This document shows positions 1-13,136 of a stretch of DNA of 64,000 nt, piece by piece (position 1 is the stretch's first letter; each line of letters starts with the position of its first letter). Origin of the DNA: Imbricaverruca yamaguchii. Taxonomy: Eukaryota; Arthropoda; Thecostraca; Neoverrucidae. The position numbers and the translations under genes were made by a program. The stretch is from positions 1 to 64,000 of the forward strand of contig JAOTOL010001207.1 in NCBI GenBank assembly GCA_034440575.1, written 5' to 3'. The notes beneath the pieces were generated by a model. That model worked only from the letters and a program-made list of their open reading frames with translations, did not search any database and had not been told where the DNA came from.

Positions 1-581
1 CACTTTAACGGGTAAAGATATTTGAATGCACCTTCAGCGTTTGATTTTCTTTATGGACGCAACGAAACGCACCAGAGGTATGGTTCAACTTTCGCCTTTT
101 TTATGGCATATTTGTTTAGCACATTTGCCTACTTAGGCTAAAATAGAAAATTGTGGTTCAAGTAAGCAATTTGCATGAGGCGACGTTTACCTGAAACAAC
201 TTCTCTGAGTGTGTTTTATCCATTAGAAACAAAAAAGTATTTAAGAATTGAACTAGAAAATTGAGCAACATAAAAACAATTGGTGTATTTGGGTGGGCGA
301 ACAATTTGCACAATGCCAATTTCGTCTTTCTATTCTGATTCAAATTAAGTTTTCTCCACGAAATTGAACTCCACAGAACATACATGACGTCAACCGTGAC
401 CACATAAACTCCATCAGTAGGATGTTGGGGTGGTTTTTAGCCGTACTCGTCGAGCGATTTCCAATGAGACATCTTTCGGTTTCGTGCGACGTTTGGTTTG
501 GAGATTGGAGGGGTATATAATGAATCCCTCCTGAGACGGGGTGGGGTGTGAGGATCTGACCGGAATGACGGGGAGAGTTAA
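1..581 (+). mobile_element. TTAA-flanked MITE, copy 1 (cut by window start)
   Basis: This is the right part of a non-coding element about 800 bp long. It ends at a TTAA (578-581) preceded by the family end, which read inward starts TTAACTCTCCCCGTCATTCC and continues with GGTCAGATCCTCAC. The body, including the stretch beginning CTTTAACGGGTAAAGATA at about 3-20, is shared in inverted orientation with 11,249-11,817. TTAA at the ends is the piggyBac target signature; assignment to a piggyBac-type MITE is inference. No transposase is present in any copy. Confidence 0.6.
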
Positions 582-867
582 CTTATTACTTCCGAATTTA
601 ATGTTTTATCGTTCAATCCGTCGCACTGACAACGAATGACTTCGTTGAGATTCCTAAACATAAATTATCATCATCATATTACGTTGTTGCAGGAAACCCA
701 TTCCAATATTCAAGATGATAAAGTTCTGGAAAAATAACGGGGATGAGACATATTCTTCACATATGGTGAAGGAAACCTGATTCTGATATACTGCCATTCC
801 TTCCATCTTTTCCTGAACTGGTCCGCAAGATGGAAATTGTTCTTGTGGATGCCAAAGGAAGTTTATT
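1..867. repeat. Inverted repeat IR3, left arm
   Basis: The stretch matches 10,958-11,817 in inverted orientation, about 90% by eye. It contains MITE copy 1 and 286 bp of its right flank. Homology ends at GCCAAAGGAAGTTTATT (851-867). The left arm runs off the window. Because flank and MITE are shared together, this is a duplication of a chromosomal segment and not two independent insertions. Confidence 0.7.
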
Positions 868-2039
868 AGTCGCTAAGTTGACCTTCGAATGTCCTAGAAG
901 AAACCATTGGAGCTGTGCGCTTCAACCCAGCTTTACAATTTGGGTCAAGTCTTCTATTTTACCATCTTTCCCACGTTGGCTGAATGGATTGCTTCCAAAT
1001 GAATAAAATTGCATGCATATTCGTTCGTCCTCTTCAGGCTGGCATCATCACAAGACCTGTTACTTAGGCTGATCTGCTTTAGCAAACATTTTTGATCATA
1101 TATGGGTGAGCCTAGGCCAGGTTAATCGAGCACGAAGGAAAGTTGCCAATATGCCAATAAGCGTACGTAATTTTGTACTGAAGCAACATGTACAATAGCA
1201 CATTGATGCAGTCCACTTCGTTTGCTTTGCCCATGATGCGGCAGTGGTGACGGTTGCATACCACCGTTTCTTATTTTTTTGGGAGGGAAATCATTACACA
1301 ACAGCATTACGAACATAGCGTAATTTGGCTTCATGCGCATTAACCTCCGTCCGTGTGGGGGCTGCGAGGGGTTAGGCGGGTGTCAATGTATACATTTTTT
1401 CGCGACTACGGAGGAACGTCGTGGGTTTGGGCGCCGCTGCTTGATGGGACCATCTATTGCGGACTTGATCAAATTAAAAATGAAAATGCCTGATCATATA
1501 ACTGCGCTACGACGCCATAGGCGGAAATATATCTGTTGTTGTTAAGGCAAGTGTGAATTATTGTCAATCAACGTCACTTGTTGCCCACGCATTAAAAATG
1601 TTGGATACGGTGAGACGATAGGCATCTAAGCTCATGTGCATACATCAACTTGTTTTCAAAGTGATTGAAAGTTGCTGACGTATCTGGACCTATGATATTC
1701 ATTTTCAGCTTCTGAGCTACTCGGGGTTTAGGCCGAGATACATATACTGAGAGTTTCGGTTGGCTGGTTGGTTGGTTATTGAAGTTTAGGGGCTCATCGA
1801 CTGCATCGGTCATTTAGCGCCCATATCATCGTCAGTCAAATAGTAAAATGCTAGCAAAAGTCAGTCAGAATTGAATATTACGGGGTTAAGTACAAACGAT
1901 ACCTTACCATGCTACGATTCTCATTTCGTCCGGTATAAAATCGAGTTAATGAATATATCACAGTGTAAATAAAAGAAAACTTGATTTCTGATAAGAAGCG
2001 GAAAAGCCCTCCCAGTTGAACAATTGATGACTTCCCTAA
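868..2039. other. No gene recognised; possible SINE tail near 1,745-1,835
   Basis: No coding region is convincing here. A GGTTGGTTGGTTATTG run at about 1,760, followed by GCTCATCGAC and TCATTTAGCGCC, looks like the 3' tail of a tRNA-derived SINE on the minus strand. No A or B box could be found beside it. Confidence 0.3.
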
Positions 2040-2444
<405 letters not shown>

Positions 2445-4381
2445 GTATATCCAAAATGACGCCTTCGCTCATGGTTAAGTCGGCTGCAGGCAATCAGTAC
2501 GTGACTGAGAGTTTCGGGGCTTTCGGACTTCGGATGCTTCGCACTGCATGAGTTCAGTTTAGTAAACTCCGGCGTAAGCCCATAGCAACACTTATAATAT
2601 CTAAATTTAGGTCTATGCATCCCATGAGAACGAAACAATCGGTTCTCTATTCCAAGATGATCAGAGACAAGTAATTAGGTAGAACAAAAAGGCGCAGCTC
2701 AAGAAATAGTTTACGTACACTGATCTTTATTGACAACGTTTTATCGAGAATGGTAGATGCAATCCCTAAATCGCCAGGCATCTCCTATATCAGTGAGGGA
2801 AGCCCCAGTGCCAGTCAGGCTGTCCTCATTTTCCCGCGAGAGCCTCCTCTGTCAGATGGTTTCCTACGCCGATCACGGGGCCTCCTATGTCCGTCAGAGG
2901 CCTTCTGTATTGGTCATGGTAGTCCTTGTGTCTGTGAGGAGCCTTCTGTGTCAGTTACCTCTTGTATCGGAGAGAGTAGTTCCGTGTCGGTTTAAGAGTC
3001 TCCCGTGTCCATCAACAACACAATTTTAATGGAGATTAGTGTGAATTTCCAAAAACTGAGTGAAAGTATTCATTGTCAGGGCCATTTTTTGTCACCTCGT
3101 CTTTAATTTTGATGAAGTGGAAGGCGCAGGCACATATGTTCATTCAGTTCCATCAACTTTAACCTCATAATTTTCATTGACTGATGTGGCTGGACGCATC
3201 ATGAGGTGTGGGGATGCTGTAGCGGACAAGGAACTTCATATTTTTTGCGGCGTGGTCACTATTGAGCATACCACGACATTTGCTAACGTAGGCGAAATAA
3301 CGCGAACAACTAACAAGTATACTTCTGAAACGTAACGCAGTGGTGACGACTTTTCTACCATTCCTTGGGCCGCCATGATGAATGCGTCTGGCACTTTCAA
3401 ATGTATGAATCATGATTCCTTGTCAGATGCTGAGATCACGCACCTCGTAATGGACCTGGCCAGGCGAGTGCATGTCAGTACTGTCGTCAGGGATGCATGA
3501 ACCGGAGGAAGTGGGACACGGCGGGAGTACCCCTGACACTGCCAAAATATTGTATACACATTTCATACATAATAGCCATGGCTTGGATGAATTCATAAGC
3601 ACTGCTCCTCGTGTTTGTCAGCAAACCAGCCTTAAGATGCCGATTCGCCTGTCAAATGCAACGTGGCATTCAGCGGCCAATTCGAAGGCCGATTCGGTTA
3701 ATTCAGTTCTTTATAAATGGAGCTGAACACAACAGGGCATAGACCACCGCTTTGGGCTGTGTTCGTCGCTACCCACATTCAGTATCCGTCGTCAACATGC
3801 AATGGCATGGGCAGATTTTAAGTTCTTTGGTGATGCAAGACATTTCACACACTGACAGCAGATCAGTCTCTACGTTTCAAAGTTATTCCACACATCATTG
3901 GTTAAGCCCTTTTTCCTGGTAATCTTGGACAATTCAGTTCAACATCAAGACAATTTTAGATATATGCTTTAATTTTATTACTAAGGGTACCGACACTGGC
4001 TCGGCAGTGGCACGAAACATTATTGCATTGTACAGCAAAAGGCTCATGTTCCCAGGATTACGTGTTGCCGTGTCCTGCCACTGCGCCAGAAAGTGGAAAC
4101 TCTAGTCGAGAGTACGAGCATCGCAAAATAAGACCCCCTCCCCGCGAGTTACACTAAGAGGCCACATGCTAACCAGTGACGTTTGTTCCGCGGTCACGAA
4201 AAATGGGTGGCAATGTGATACGCTCCTGAACGTGCGAGGGTTAAGCGAACAAAAAGTGCGGTAAGTGCTGAACGATTCCAGATGATGCTTCCCCATCATC
4301 CCCATCCACAAAGGAGGCATTAATCCGCCGCCTTTCCGTATTCTGGCCAGTGAAAATAAAGTGTGTTAAGTCAATAAGTAG

Positions 4382-4382
<1 letters not shown>
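2445..4382. other. No gene; weak degenerate minisatellite at about 2,770-3,010
   Basis: Between about 2,770 and 3,010 variants of CCTCCTGTGTCAGT recur roughly every 25-30 bp (for example GCCTCCTCTGTCAG, GCCTCCTATGTCCG, GCCTTCTGTGTCAG). This looks like a badly decayed minisatellite. Two overlapping 81-90-codon frames cross it in different phases, so neither is likely to be coding. Nothing else was recognised. Confidence 0.3.

Positions 4383-4439
<57 letters not shown>
4383..4439. repeat. (TA)n microsatellite
   Basis: About 28 uninterrupted TA units. Confidence 0.98.
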
Positions 4440-4443
<4 letters not shown>

Positions 4444-6136
4444 TCAGTAAAATGTTATGCACACCTGTGGCAAGGTAGCTTCATGTCTGACTAAGCACGG
4501 CCAGAAATGTTAATGAAATGAAACCCGTTAATGAAATGAAAGAAAATATTCGCCTAAGTACGTCGGGATAATACCACGCGCTTTGATAATGTCAGCTTCC
4601 AGACGAAAAACGGATATGTATGTAGGTTGTTGTCAGTGAATAGTATGTATATGTATGCAGTGAATAAATGGCCACATCTGAAGAATGGGATCCGATCAGG
4701 AATCTTTTAAGTAGTCATGTTGGTGCATGCATGGCTTCGGCTATCATGCACTGATTTCTGTTTACACTCAGATATGAACATGTCCCATCAAAATACACCA
4801 GGTTTAATTTCGGCTGGCCATTTTGCCAGCATAAACTAAAAATAATTGAAATTCAGAGTATCCTGACCAAATGTCCGCCTAAGCATGGAAACGAACACAA
4901 ATACCTGGCTTTCAGTACACATGGATCAGAATGCATGCATCGGTATGCGTCACTATGCATGATGCAACACATAAATATTGCTGAACACGTAACCACTTCT
5001 TGATTGCTGAATTAATTGAACGGAGTTTCGTCGCCGCCAGATATTCCTGGAAATTCTGGGATTTTTTCATGGCAAACATCCACGAATATCGGTTTACTTA
5101 AAATGTGATGCACCTTTGTGATATTCGAATTTGGGCGGCAATTATATGCGTCAGCACCTAAATGCAATAGTTGTGAGATTGAATATCTACATAAGTTACA
5201 GTGTACGAACCACAGGCTATGCATACAAAAAACATACTGTCCGCATATGCGATGAGACCTAGATTATGGTGACTTAACAATACCATTCTCGAAGATGATT
5301 TTCATGTGCAGTGTGCGTAGAGACAAAAATGAATTATGCTAGCGACAGCATAAACGGAACAATGCTTACGATTTGCGTTTGAATTTAGAAATGATCACGA
5401 GTGCCATTCGAGTCAGTAGAACCAGAAGCCGTAAAGAAAAGATCGTGCAGAGGAGAAAAGAAGAATGTACATTACATGACTGCAACAATATGGGATTAAT
5501 TGCTTTTGTCGTCAGTTCTACCAACGAATATGCAACTACCACCACCAACGACACGCCACCAACGATACTGCCAACCATACGCAACTATTCGTGATCGAGC
5601 AAATGCATTCTAGGAACATTAATCTTTGACCTGCTAGTTATGGTCTAGATTGAGATGATAAAGCAGGGTTAGATACCTACAAAATGCTTTTTCGGTATGT
5701 GTGCCCAATGAAATACTAAGGACAAATCAGTGTTTTGAAAACAGAAGACGGGTAGCTAGCTTCCGACAGCAGACATTTTTTTAAATATTACAATGCATTG
5801 CTCACTTAACTATATGAGTGAACATGTCATGCAGATTATAGCGACCGGCGAATCAACGATTATCTGGCTTCTATAGATTTTCCCGAATTATACAAAATGG
5901 AAAGAACTCCTGTAATAGTCAACAAGTGAAGGCAATCTGTATATGCTCTAAGGCATGATGAGGAACAAAGCTCCTTCCGCTTCTGGATTTTGGAAGGAAT
6001 TTTCCCTTTTCTCCTGGCCAGACCTGGCCAACATGATCGTAGATTACATAAATGAAGCAAAAGAAAGCGTGGTGTTTTCATATCGCACAGCTGTGGAATG
6101 ACAACATGAATAAGAAAGAGGATGATCCGCAGAGTA
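4440..6136. other. No gene or repeat recognised
   Basis: Unique-looking AT-rich sequence. Open frames stay under about 100 codons, overlap on opposite strands and show no recognisable motif. Confidence 0.4.
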
Positions 6137-6971
6137 TTAACCCGTCCGTCTCGGGGAGAGGTCTTCAACCGCCCCCCCTCAGGTTTTTCGCGGATAGTGA
6201 ACGAACGGCGAGCGGCAACGCACCCAAATTTGTGATGCCTTTTCCCACGTCAATTTGGCATGCTGTTTCACAATTTTGAAGTCAGGTCGTCTAGGGTCAA
6301 CGAGTTAGTCGACGCCAAGTGAGGCCACCTCCAAAAGAGTTCAACCAGTCGTCACGCTTTAACGGATACAGGTATTTTAATGAAACTTTCAGAGTTTGCT
6401 AATCTCTAGGGATGCAACAAAACGTATCTGGATTTTTTTTTGACTACATATACATTTTGCACATTTGCCAATTGCAGTTCAAATAGAAGATTCTGGCTAA
6501 AGTAAGCATTTTGATTAGGGAAGTGGACTTTCAACAACGTTTCTTGGTCTGCTCTACCCATTGGAAAAGGAAAATGAAAGAAAACTTGAAAACTGAAACT
6601 TTTGACATTTCAAAAAATGTAATTTTTATTTTTGGGGGGCCGGAAAGATGTATTGCCCTGGTCGATTTCGCTGTCTATTTCTCATTCTAAATAAATGTTT
6701 GTTTTCATGTATCCCCAAAAATGAACTCCCCAGAGCCAAAAAACATAATGTAAGTCGTGAATAGTCACGAAAATCTAGCCCCCCCTGGTGACGTCACCTT
6801 TGGGGGGAAATTCTTTTCAGGGGTGGATCGGGACCCTGCTCGTCGAGCGCTTTCCGGTGACACCTCTTTCGTTTTCGTGCGACGTTTAGTTTGGATTTTA
6901 GAGGGGGTTACTATCCGCCCCGCCCCCCGAGACGTGTGTGAGTATCTGACCGGAGAGACGGCGCGGGTTAA
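6137..6971 (+). mobile_element. TTAA-flanked MITE, copy 2 (complete)
   Basis: An 835-bp element bounded by TTAA on both sides (6,137-6,140 and 6,968-6,971). The left end reads TTAACCCGTCCGTCTCGG. The right end read inward is TTAACCCGCGCCGTCTC. The first eight bases and a CGTCTC box match between ends; the rest of the termini differ. The interior shares long homology with 13,137-13,945 in inverted orientation, including TTTTTCGCGGATAGTGAACG and GGGTCAACGAGTTAG. It has no coding capacity. TTAA specificity suggests mobilisation by a piggyBac-type transposase encoded elsewhere (inference). Confidence 0.7.
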
Positions 6972-8196
6972 GAATATATAGAGTTGCGTATTAAATAGTT
7001 TCTATAATAGTGGTTAAGGCCTTGTCAAATATATTTCGGAGTGTCATGGGAATTACGTGAATAATGGTCTTTCAAATGAAATGGGCTCAGTTTGAGGAAC
7101 ATTTTTTGGTTCTAACTTGCGAAATCTGCCGGATGTTATTAAATACTGCGAACATCATGACTTGGAGAAACAGAAGAAGTCAGGATTGATCCAACCAGTT
7201 AAGTCTTTTCGATTTTTTCTATAACACTACACAATGTATTCCAGCTGTTGATACGTTGATTGCTATCTTGAAGGTTTGGAGCTGGTTTTCCAAAAAAATG
7301 AAATATTTGGGAGAAAATGTACTATCCCATATCAGTTTGTGTAAGACATAATGATATAGGGGGTACTCCCGCCAACGAAATAAAATCACTCATGCATTTA
7401 GCGAAGGTCCCTTTATCCATTTAAAACCATACTATTTTCCCAGAGGCTCATTTGATACCAAAATGACGACGATTGTACCCAAATTACAAGTAAGTGAAGA
7501 CATGTTGAGGCATATTTAGCAGCATGGTGCACAGAAGAGGTCATGCAATCCGTAGATTTTACGAGTTAACTTTTCGAGGAAGCGTAGAAAACCACTGTTT
7601 ATATTTTACTTATGCTTGTAGTTGAATACTGGCATTGCGTTCATGTAGTACTCTCTCCGGACCAGGGTGAGGTTCTCGAGAGTCCCGCCCCACCTCCTCA
7701 GGTTTTCCCGGGATAGCTGCCGAATGAGGCGACACATTGACACGAAACTGTAGTACGTTCATATATATCTGATTTTGCATATCTTGAAACAAATTTGAGG
7801 ACAAGATCGTCGGCCCTTGACTCCAAACGGGACAAGCACAGAAATGTTCCCAAACATTCAAAGAGCCACCATTCGGAGTAATTACCACATATCAACGCCA
7901 AGCTCAGACCATGCTGTTCTTTCATCAAGGCGTACAACTCTGTGTAATTAGGGGCGCTTGGAATCGTTTGGAGGGGCGCCATTTCCTCGGATGGGAGCCA
8001 CTGCTAAAATCCGTATGGGGTGGGGGTCTTAGACTGACAATTTGCTGAGCTGAGGAAGGTGAATGGGTACACCGGTACATACAAAAAGGACATTTATTCC
8101 TCTCAATAGCCACTCTCTGTCTAAAGAGGGCACCTATTCCCCTGATAGGGGTATCTTTAGCTTGAAAAATGACATGCTGAACGATTGGGGGACGTG
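6972..8196. other. No gene; weak MITE-like fragment near 7,660-7,730
   Basis: A segment with CCTCAGGTTTTCCCGGGATAG at about 7,694-7,714 resembles the conserved left interior of the TTAA MITE family. No ends are visible. The rest is unrecognised; the short opposite-strand frames at 7,600-8,215 look like chance. Confidence 0.3.
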
Positions 8197-10957
8197 GTGC
8201 ATTGCAGTCTATCATGGATGTTTTTCCCCGGTCAGAGAGTCGTCATTCTTCTTTGGATTGGGGGGGGGCGCACAAGCTCAAGTGTCCCTCCCTCTATTTA
8301 GAACCTCTGGCGCTGAGTAGCCCTATGAAAGTGGGCAGCGTCATCCCGATCGCTCCAATAGCCTGAGCATAGGACGATTTTGTAGTGGGCATGTTGGCGC
8401 CAAACCTTTGCTTGCTCTTAATTCTAGACACCATGATTTTGCTGGCAAACACGTTGGGCTTGGTAATCTGACTTTTCGAGACTCACAAACATTGCTAAAT
8501 ATGGTGTGTTCTTATAGCAGCACACCAAACTATGGAGGATGCAATATTATCCATTCAATATGCAATATTAGCCTGTTCAAACCAGACGTTTACCTTTTCT
8601 GTGCGTTTCGCGTGTGCCTGAACGAAACAAAATCAGTCAGTTGAGCTTCCTTTGCTTAAACGCGAAATTCCTGAAGGTGGTGCCTTTGTTTAAAGACTTC
8701 GCGTGGCAATGATACACCTACTATGAAACGCATACAAACATCAGCAGAGCCCTCTGATTCCATTTGGAATTCTCTGAAGAACCCACGTAGAATGCGCCGA
8801 AACCGGCATGTCTAAAGAAAATACCAATACTTACGTGCGCAATAAGGTGTCCCAATAAGCCGGAAAACCAAACAAAAATTACAACAACCGAGACAAACAA
8901 CCGGAAAATTAAATCCCTCGGGTTACTTTTTGCTTTGATCATCATTAGCAAGACAAATTTTCGCACATAATTATTGTCGATCCGACACACTATAGACGTC
9001 GTCACAAATTTCGCTTGTTGTCACTCCACCTTACGAGGTTTATATCCAAGGATCCTGGCTCGTTGCAACTTTCTTAATAAGATAGCTAAAGAAATTACCT
9101 CGACAGATCATATACATTCACGTTTCATCTCTTTTTTTGTGTGCCTATACAAGTTGCACGAATTACGATTGCTAAGTTATCCACTTGTTCTTGCACCTTG
9201 CGCGATATCGCGAGCAATTTCAGAAAGCATGCCCCAAAATCGGCACATGCAGTGGGGTTGTGCTGGGGCTCATCAAGTTGCCGACATCCATTGTGCGCAA
9301 CAGGAAGCATGCCATGGGGACAGCTGTCCGCCTTTATCCATGACCGTTATGCACACGTTTTGTCATGCATAGTGCACGTTGTCACTACCTAGAACGAGGA
9401 TCTGAAACCAAGCAGATGACGCAACAATTTAAGCCATGGAACGTTCACAGGTTCGCTAAAAAACGACGAAACTTCGATACACATAATGTGTTCAAGTCGA
9501 TTTCTCAGCACTCTTGTATAAAACCTGCTACGGACCACGAGCCTTTTTATTTAGAACCCCTAGGTTACGGTAGCAAATAGACTACCTTTGTCGTCACTTC
9601 CACATTTTGTTGGATCGACGTGCAATTTTGTATGCATGCTTACGTTATCAAGGGCAATTGAAGCAAGATGCATCCAGAAGGATTTTTGTTTGACTGTTAG
9701 GGGTACACCCTTGTGCACAAAGGACGGGACCTAAAGTTGTGCAATGCTCAGTCATTGCTACTGCCGTCAAGTATTCATCATTTGTAATGATTTCTGTAGA
9801 TTTTCATGTCGTTACTTCCCAAGTTCAATGTGAAGTGCAATAAATCCAAGAAAAAATGAGGCCATATGCGAAGACTGAGTTTCCTACATCTTTGGTGTAG
9901 TCTCAGTCCGACCACATTTACCTCCGCCCCACCAACACTTTGTTCTCTCAACGTGGGGCCATGTGAGGAGGGTTTTATCAACCAAATTGGGAATCACACT
10001 GCATCCATGTGTTGGGCCACACTAAAGGTTGTTTTTCTTCTAACTTCTCCATCCATGATTTTGGTTGTAGGTTGCAATGAAAATGGGGCGGTTTGGCCCG
10101 TCAATTGGTTAGCTGTAACCTCCAGTGAACTGGACCCACCCAAATGTTGGCGTCAGGTTTCCACTGTCAGATTTTTGTCAAATACCGCATTTTCCCGAAA
10201 TTGATCAGACCCCATCAAGTAATGGCAGATGGAGCATGGATCCCAAATGCCCCAGAAGTGGCGGCGTCCACGATCAAAGCTAACAATGGTGATATAGTTG
10301 CACGACTAAATTTTAAAACGGCAAGTTCGTTACGAATTCAAATCAAATCCGAATCGAGCAAAGTACATTTTCTAAGCTCCTAACAAAAAACCGTATGACA
10401 TTGACAACTTTGGGCTTAACCTTCACTGGACTGATAGCCCTTGCGGTTCGCAGAATTCCCAGAGGGGAAACCTGGCTACGCCATTGTGAATGAAGTTCTC
10501 TCGGAAAATGACACAAGCAAGTACGGACTTAAGGGCCGAGAAGAGAAGCATGTGGGTGGGTGGGTCCTTCGGTATTTTCAGGCTATTTTCAATGAGAAAA
10601 TGCAGTTATGATCTTAGCATAATATTAACGATATCGTAGGCCTTAGCTCCTCTACCTTGGCATAAATATTATGGCAGCTGCGGGGGATATCACCCCACAA
10701 ATTCCACAATAAGGAGACTAGAAACTTGACAATTTTCGCCCAAACGCGAACTGAACACAATGACTATTCAGCAGGATACTATGCCTCGCAATCATTTGTA
10801 TCCCACAACTTTAGTCTCAAATGTTTTTCAAATGGTCCAACAACATTTTGTCTCAAACACAGCGTGTTTTTCGATGATAGTGGTCCTACGCTAAGGAAGC
10901 CTCCATCAGTGACACTAGGTTAACCCGTCCTGTCTCGGGTTGGGGGTCTTCAACGGC
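8197..10957 (+). repeat. Inverted repeat IR1, left arm
   Basis: This 2.76-kb arm is inverted relative to 13,908-16,586 with many substitutions and small indels. Its outer edge is GTGCATTGCAGT (8,197). Its inner edge is at 10,957, inside the first ~38 bp of a TTAA MITE. The content is otherwise unrecognised. A TE-like terminus (TGGCGTAGCCAGG, minus strand) sits near 10,480-10,492. The longest frames (for example 8,974-9,372) change phase between the two arms, so they are not under coding constraint. Confidence 0.85.
10920..10957 (+). mobile_element. Broken end of TTAA MITE (copy 5 fragment)
   Basis: A TTAA at 10,920-10,923 is followed by about 34 bp matching the left end of MITE copy 4 (CCCGTCCTGTCTCGGG...). 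The match stops abruptly at 10,957, where the sequence switches to the right arm of IR3. The element was therefore cut by a rearrangement. Confidence 0.7.
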
Positions 10958-11817
10958 AACAAACTTCCTTTGGCATCCACAAGAACATTTTCCATCTTGC
11001 GGACCAGTTCAGGAAAAGAGGGAAGGAATGGCAGTATATCAGAATCAGGTTTCCTATCACCATATGTGAAGGATATGTCTCATCCCCATTATTTTTTTCC
11101 CAAATTTTATCCTCTTGAATATTGGAGTGGGTTTTCTGCAACAACGTAATATGATGATGATAATTTATGTTTAGGAATCTCAAAGAAGTCATTCGTTGTC
11201 AGTGCGACGGATTGAACGTTATAACATTAAATCCGGGAAGTAATTACGTTAACCCCCCCATCATTCCGGTCAGATCCTCACCGTGTCCTCAGGAAGGATT
11301 CATTATATACCCCTCCTTCTCCAAACCAAACGTCGCACGAAACCTAAAGATGTCTCATTGGAAAGCGCTCGACGAGTACGGCTAAACCACCCCAACATCC
11401 TACTGGGGGATTTATGTGGGCACGGTTGACGTCATGTATGTTCTGTGGAGTTCAATTGCGTGGAAAAACTTAATTGGAATCAGAATAGAAAGACGAAATT
11501 GGCATTGTGCAAAATCTTCGCCCACCCAAATATACCAATTGTTTTTATGTTGCTCAATTTTTAGTTCAATTCTTAAATACTTTTTATGTTTCTAATAGAT
11601 GAAACATACTGAGGGACGTCGTTTCAGGTAAACGTCGCCTCATGCAAATTGCTTACTTGAGGCACAATTTTCGATTTTCGCCTAAATAGGCAAATATGCT
11701 AAACAAACATGCCATAAAAAACGCCAAAGTTCAACCATTACTCTGGTGCGTTTCGTTGCGTCCATAAAGACAATTATACGCAGAAAGTGCATTCAAATAT
11801 CTTTACCCGTTAAAGCG
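10958..11817 (-). repeat. Inverted repeat IR3, right arm
   Basis: Inverted copy of 1-867. It begins at the junction with the broken MITE at 10,957/10,958. Beyond 11,817 the homology presumably continues past the start of the window, because MITE copy 3 runs on to 12,046. Confidence 0.7.
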
Positions 11818-12046
11818 CGACGACCGGTTGAACATTTTGGAGGTGACCTGACTTGACCTTGAGTAGTTCGGGGCCCGTGAATGACCCGACTTCAAATTCT
11901 ACGCAAAATAACAACTTGATGTGGTAATAGGTATGCCGAATTTTGGCGCGCTGCCGTGTGCTCTTTTTATTTTATTTTTACTATCCGCGGAAAACCTTAA
12001 GGGGTACAAAAAAATACCCCTCCTCCTCTGAGACGTCGCGGGTTAA
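11249..12046 (-). mobile_element. TTAA-flanked MITE, copy 3 (complete)
   Basis: A 798-bp element with TTAA at 11,249-11,252 and 12,043-12,046. Its plus-strand left end begins TTAACCCCCCCATCATTCC and matches the right end of copy 1 inverted. The other end, read inward, begins TTAACCCGCGACGTCTC. No coding capacity. Confidence 0.7.
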
Positions 12047-12480
12047 GATGTAGGCCAAAAGATGTTTCAGAACGTACTTCGCTTAAATCTGTATGTGGCC
12101 CACGAGATGTTCCTACCTCTGTTGCGCTAACGACCAATTGCAAAGTATGTCCATAATACCTGTCGCAGCTCCTAACCTCCAATCCTCAGCCCTGTCCTAT
12201 CCCACAATACTGGTAAAAATCGGCCTAACCGAAGCGCCAATTCGTTTCCTCCAAACGCGTGTGCCGCCGCCGGGTACGCCCGCCGCCAGCCGAGTCGGCG
12301 GAAGCCAACTTGGCACCTACCGACGACCGGCCCGTCCTGCCTTGCACCAGGCTGCAAGCATGAGTGGTGTCAAGTTGCAAACATATGCGCGACGCGTCTG
12401 CACTGTAACTTTCGGCTTGCTCACACTTTGTCTGCACAGTACACATACACACCTGCTGGACACACACGGTCACATATATG
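12047..12480. other. Unique sequence with GC-rich patch
   Basis: No gene was recognised. A GC- and CpG-rich patch lies at about 12,265-12,350 (GCCGCCGCCGGG, CCGCCGCCAGCC). Overlapping frames on both strands are compositional. Confidence 0.3.
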
Positions 12481-12486
12481 GTCAAA

Positions 12487-12653
12487 ACCGAGGATGGCGA
12501 GAAAATCCGTCTGGAGACTTGTAAGCATCTGGCAATGCTTCGGACGAAGTTTGAAAAGCGAGGACGTCAAAAATGTCCTCGCTATACACATCACGTCCTC
12601 GGTTGTCAGGTGTGCAAACAGAAAATGTCCTCGGTTTGCACGAAGTACAAGGT

Positions 12654-12715
<62 letters not shown>

Positions 12716-12960
12716 CCACACACACACCCCACACACACACACACACACACGCACACACACACACACACACACTATGACTATGGCCTGGCCGTCACTAACG
12801 AGGACACCCCTTAGTTTTCACTAGGAGAAGCATCGATTTTTGATATGTCATAGTGCAAGATCTGCCGAGTAAGATAGGGGGTTGATTTGGAGAAAACTTC
12901 CAATCGTCGGCCTCCAATGTGATTTGGAATACCGAGGACATCGGCAAAACCGAGGACATT
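12487..12960. repeat. GAGGAC/GTCCTC-box region around a CA array
   Basis: The hexamer GAGGAC or its complement occurs at about 12,560, 12,575, 12,595, 12,627, 12,800, 12,934 and 12,952, often inside AAAATGTCCTCGGTTT-like contexts. The pair at 12,559-12,581 forms an 8-bp stem around GTCAAAAAT. This looks like a dispersed non-coding repeat interrupted by the CA microsatellite; I cannot name the family. Confidence 0.35.
12655..12771. repeat. (CA)n microsatellite
   Basis: About 117 bp of CA with a few interruptions (ATA, CCC, ACGC). His/Thr and Cys/Val open frames across it are artefacts. Confidence 0.97.
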
Positions 12961-13136
12961 GTGTGTATCGTCTCTTGTTCACCATGCATGTTTATCGTCA
13001 ATACCGAACACTATCGCCTGGCGGTCAGTAACGAGAACTCCCTCTGACATCCGAGAGCAGTGTGTATGTGGTATGTGATAATTGATGCGTTTGTTCGGTT
13101 TTGGGTGTCGCTGATAATCGCCTGTGTGTGGTCTAA

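Noticed and set aside
8974..9372. 132-codon frame in IR1 with a 137-codon counterpart at 15,406-15,819
   Set aside because: The two arms keep the frame only for the first half and then shift phase. The pattern is not that of a constrained coding sequence.
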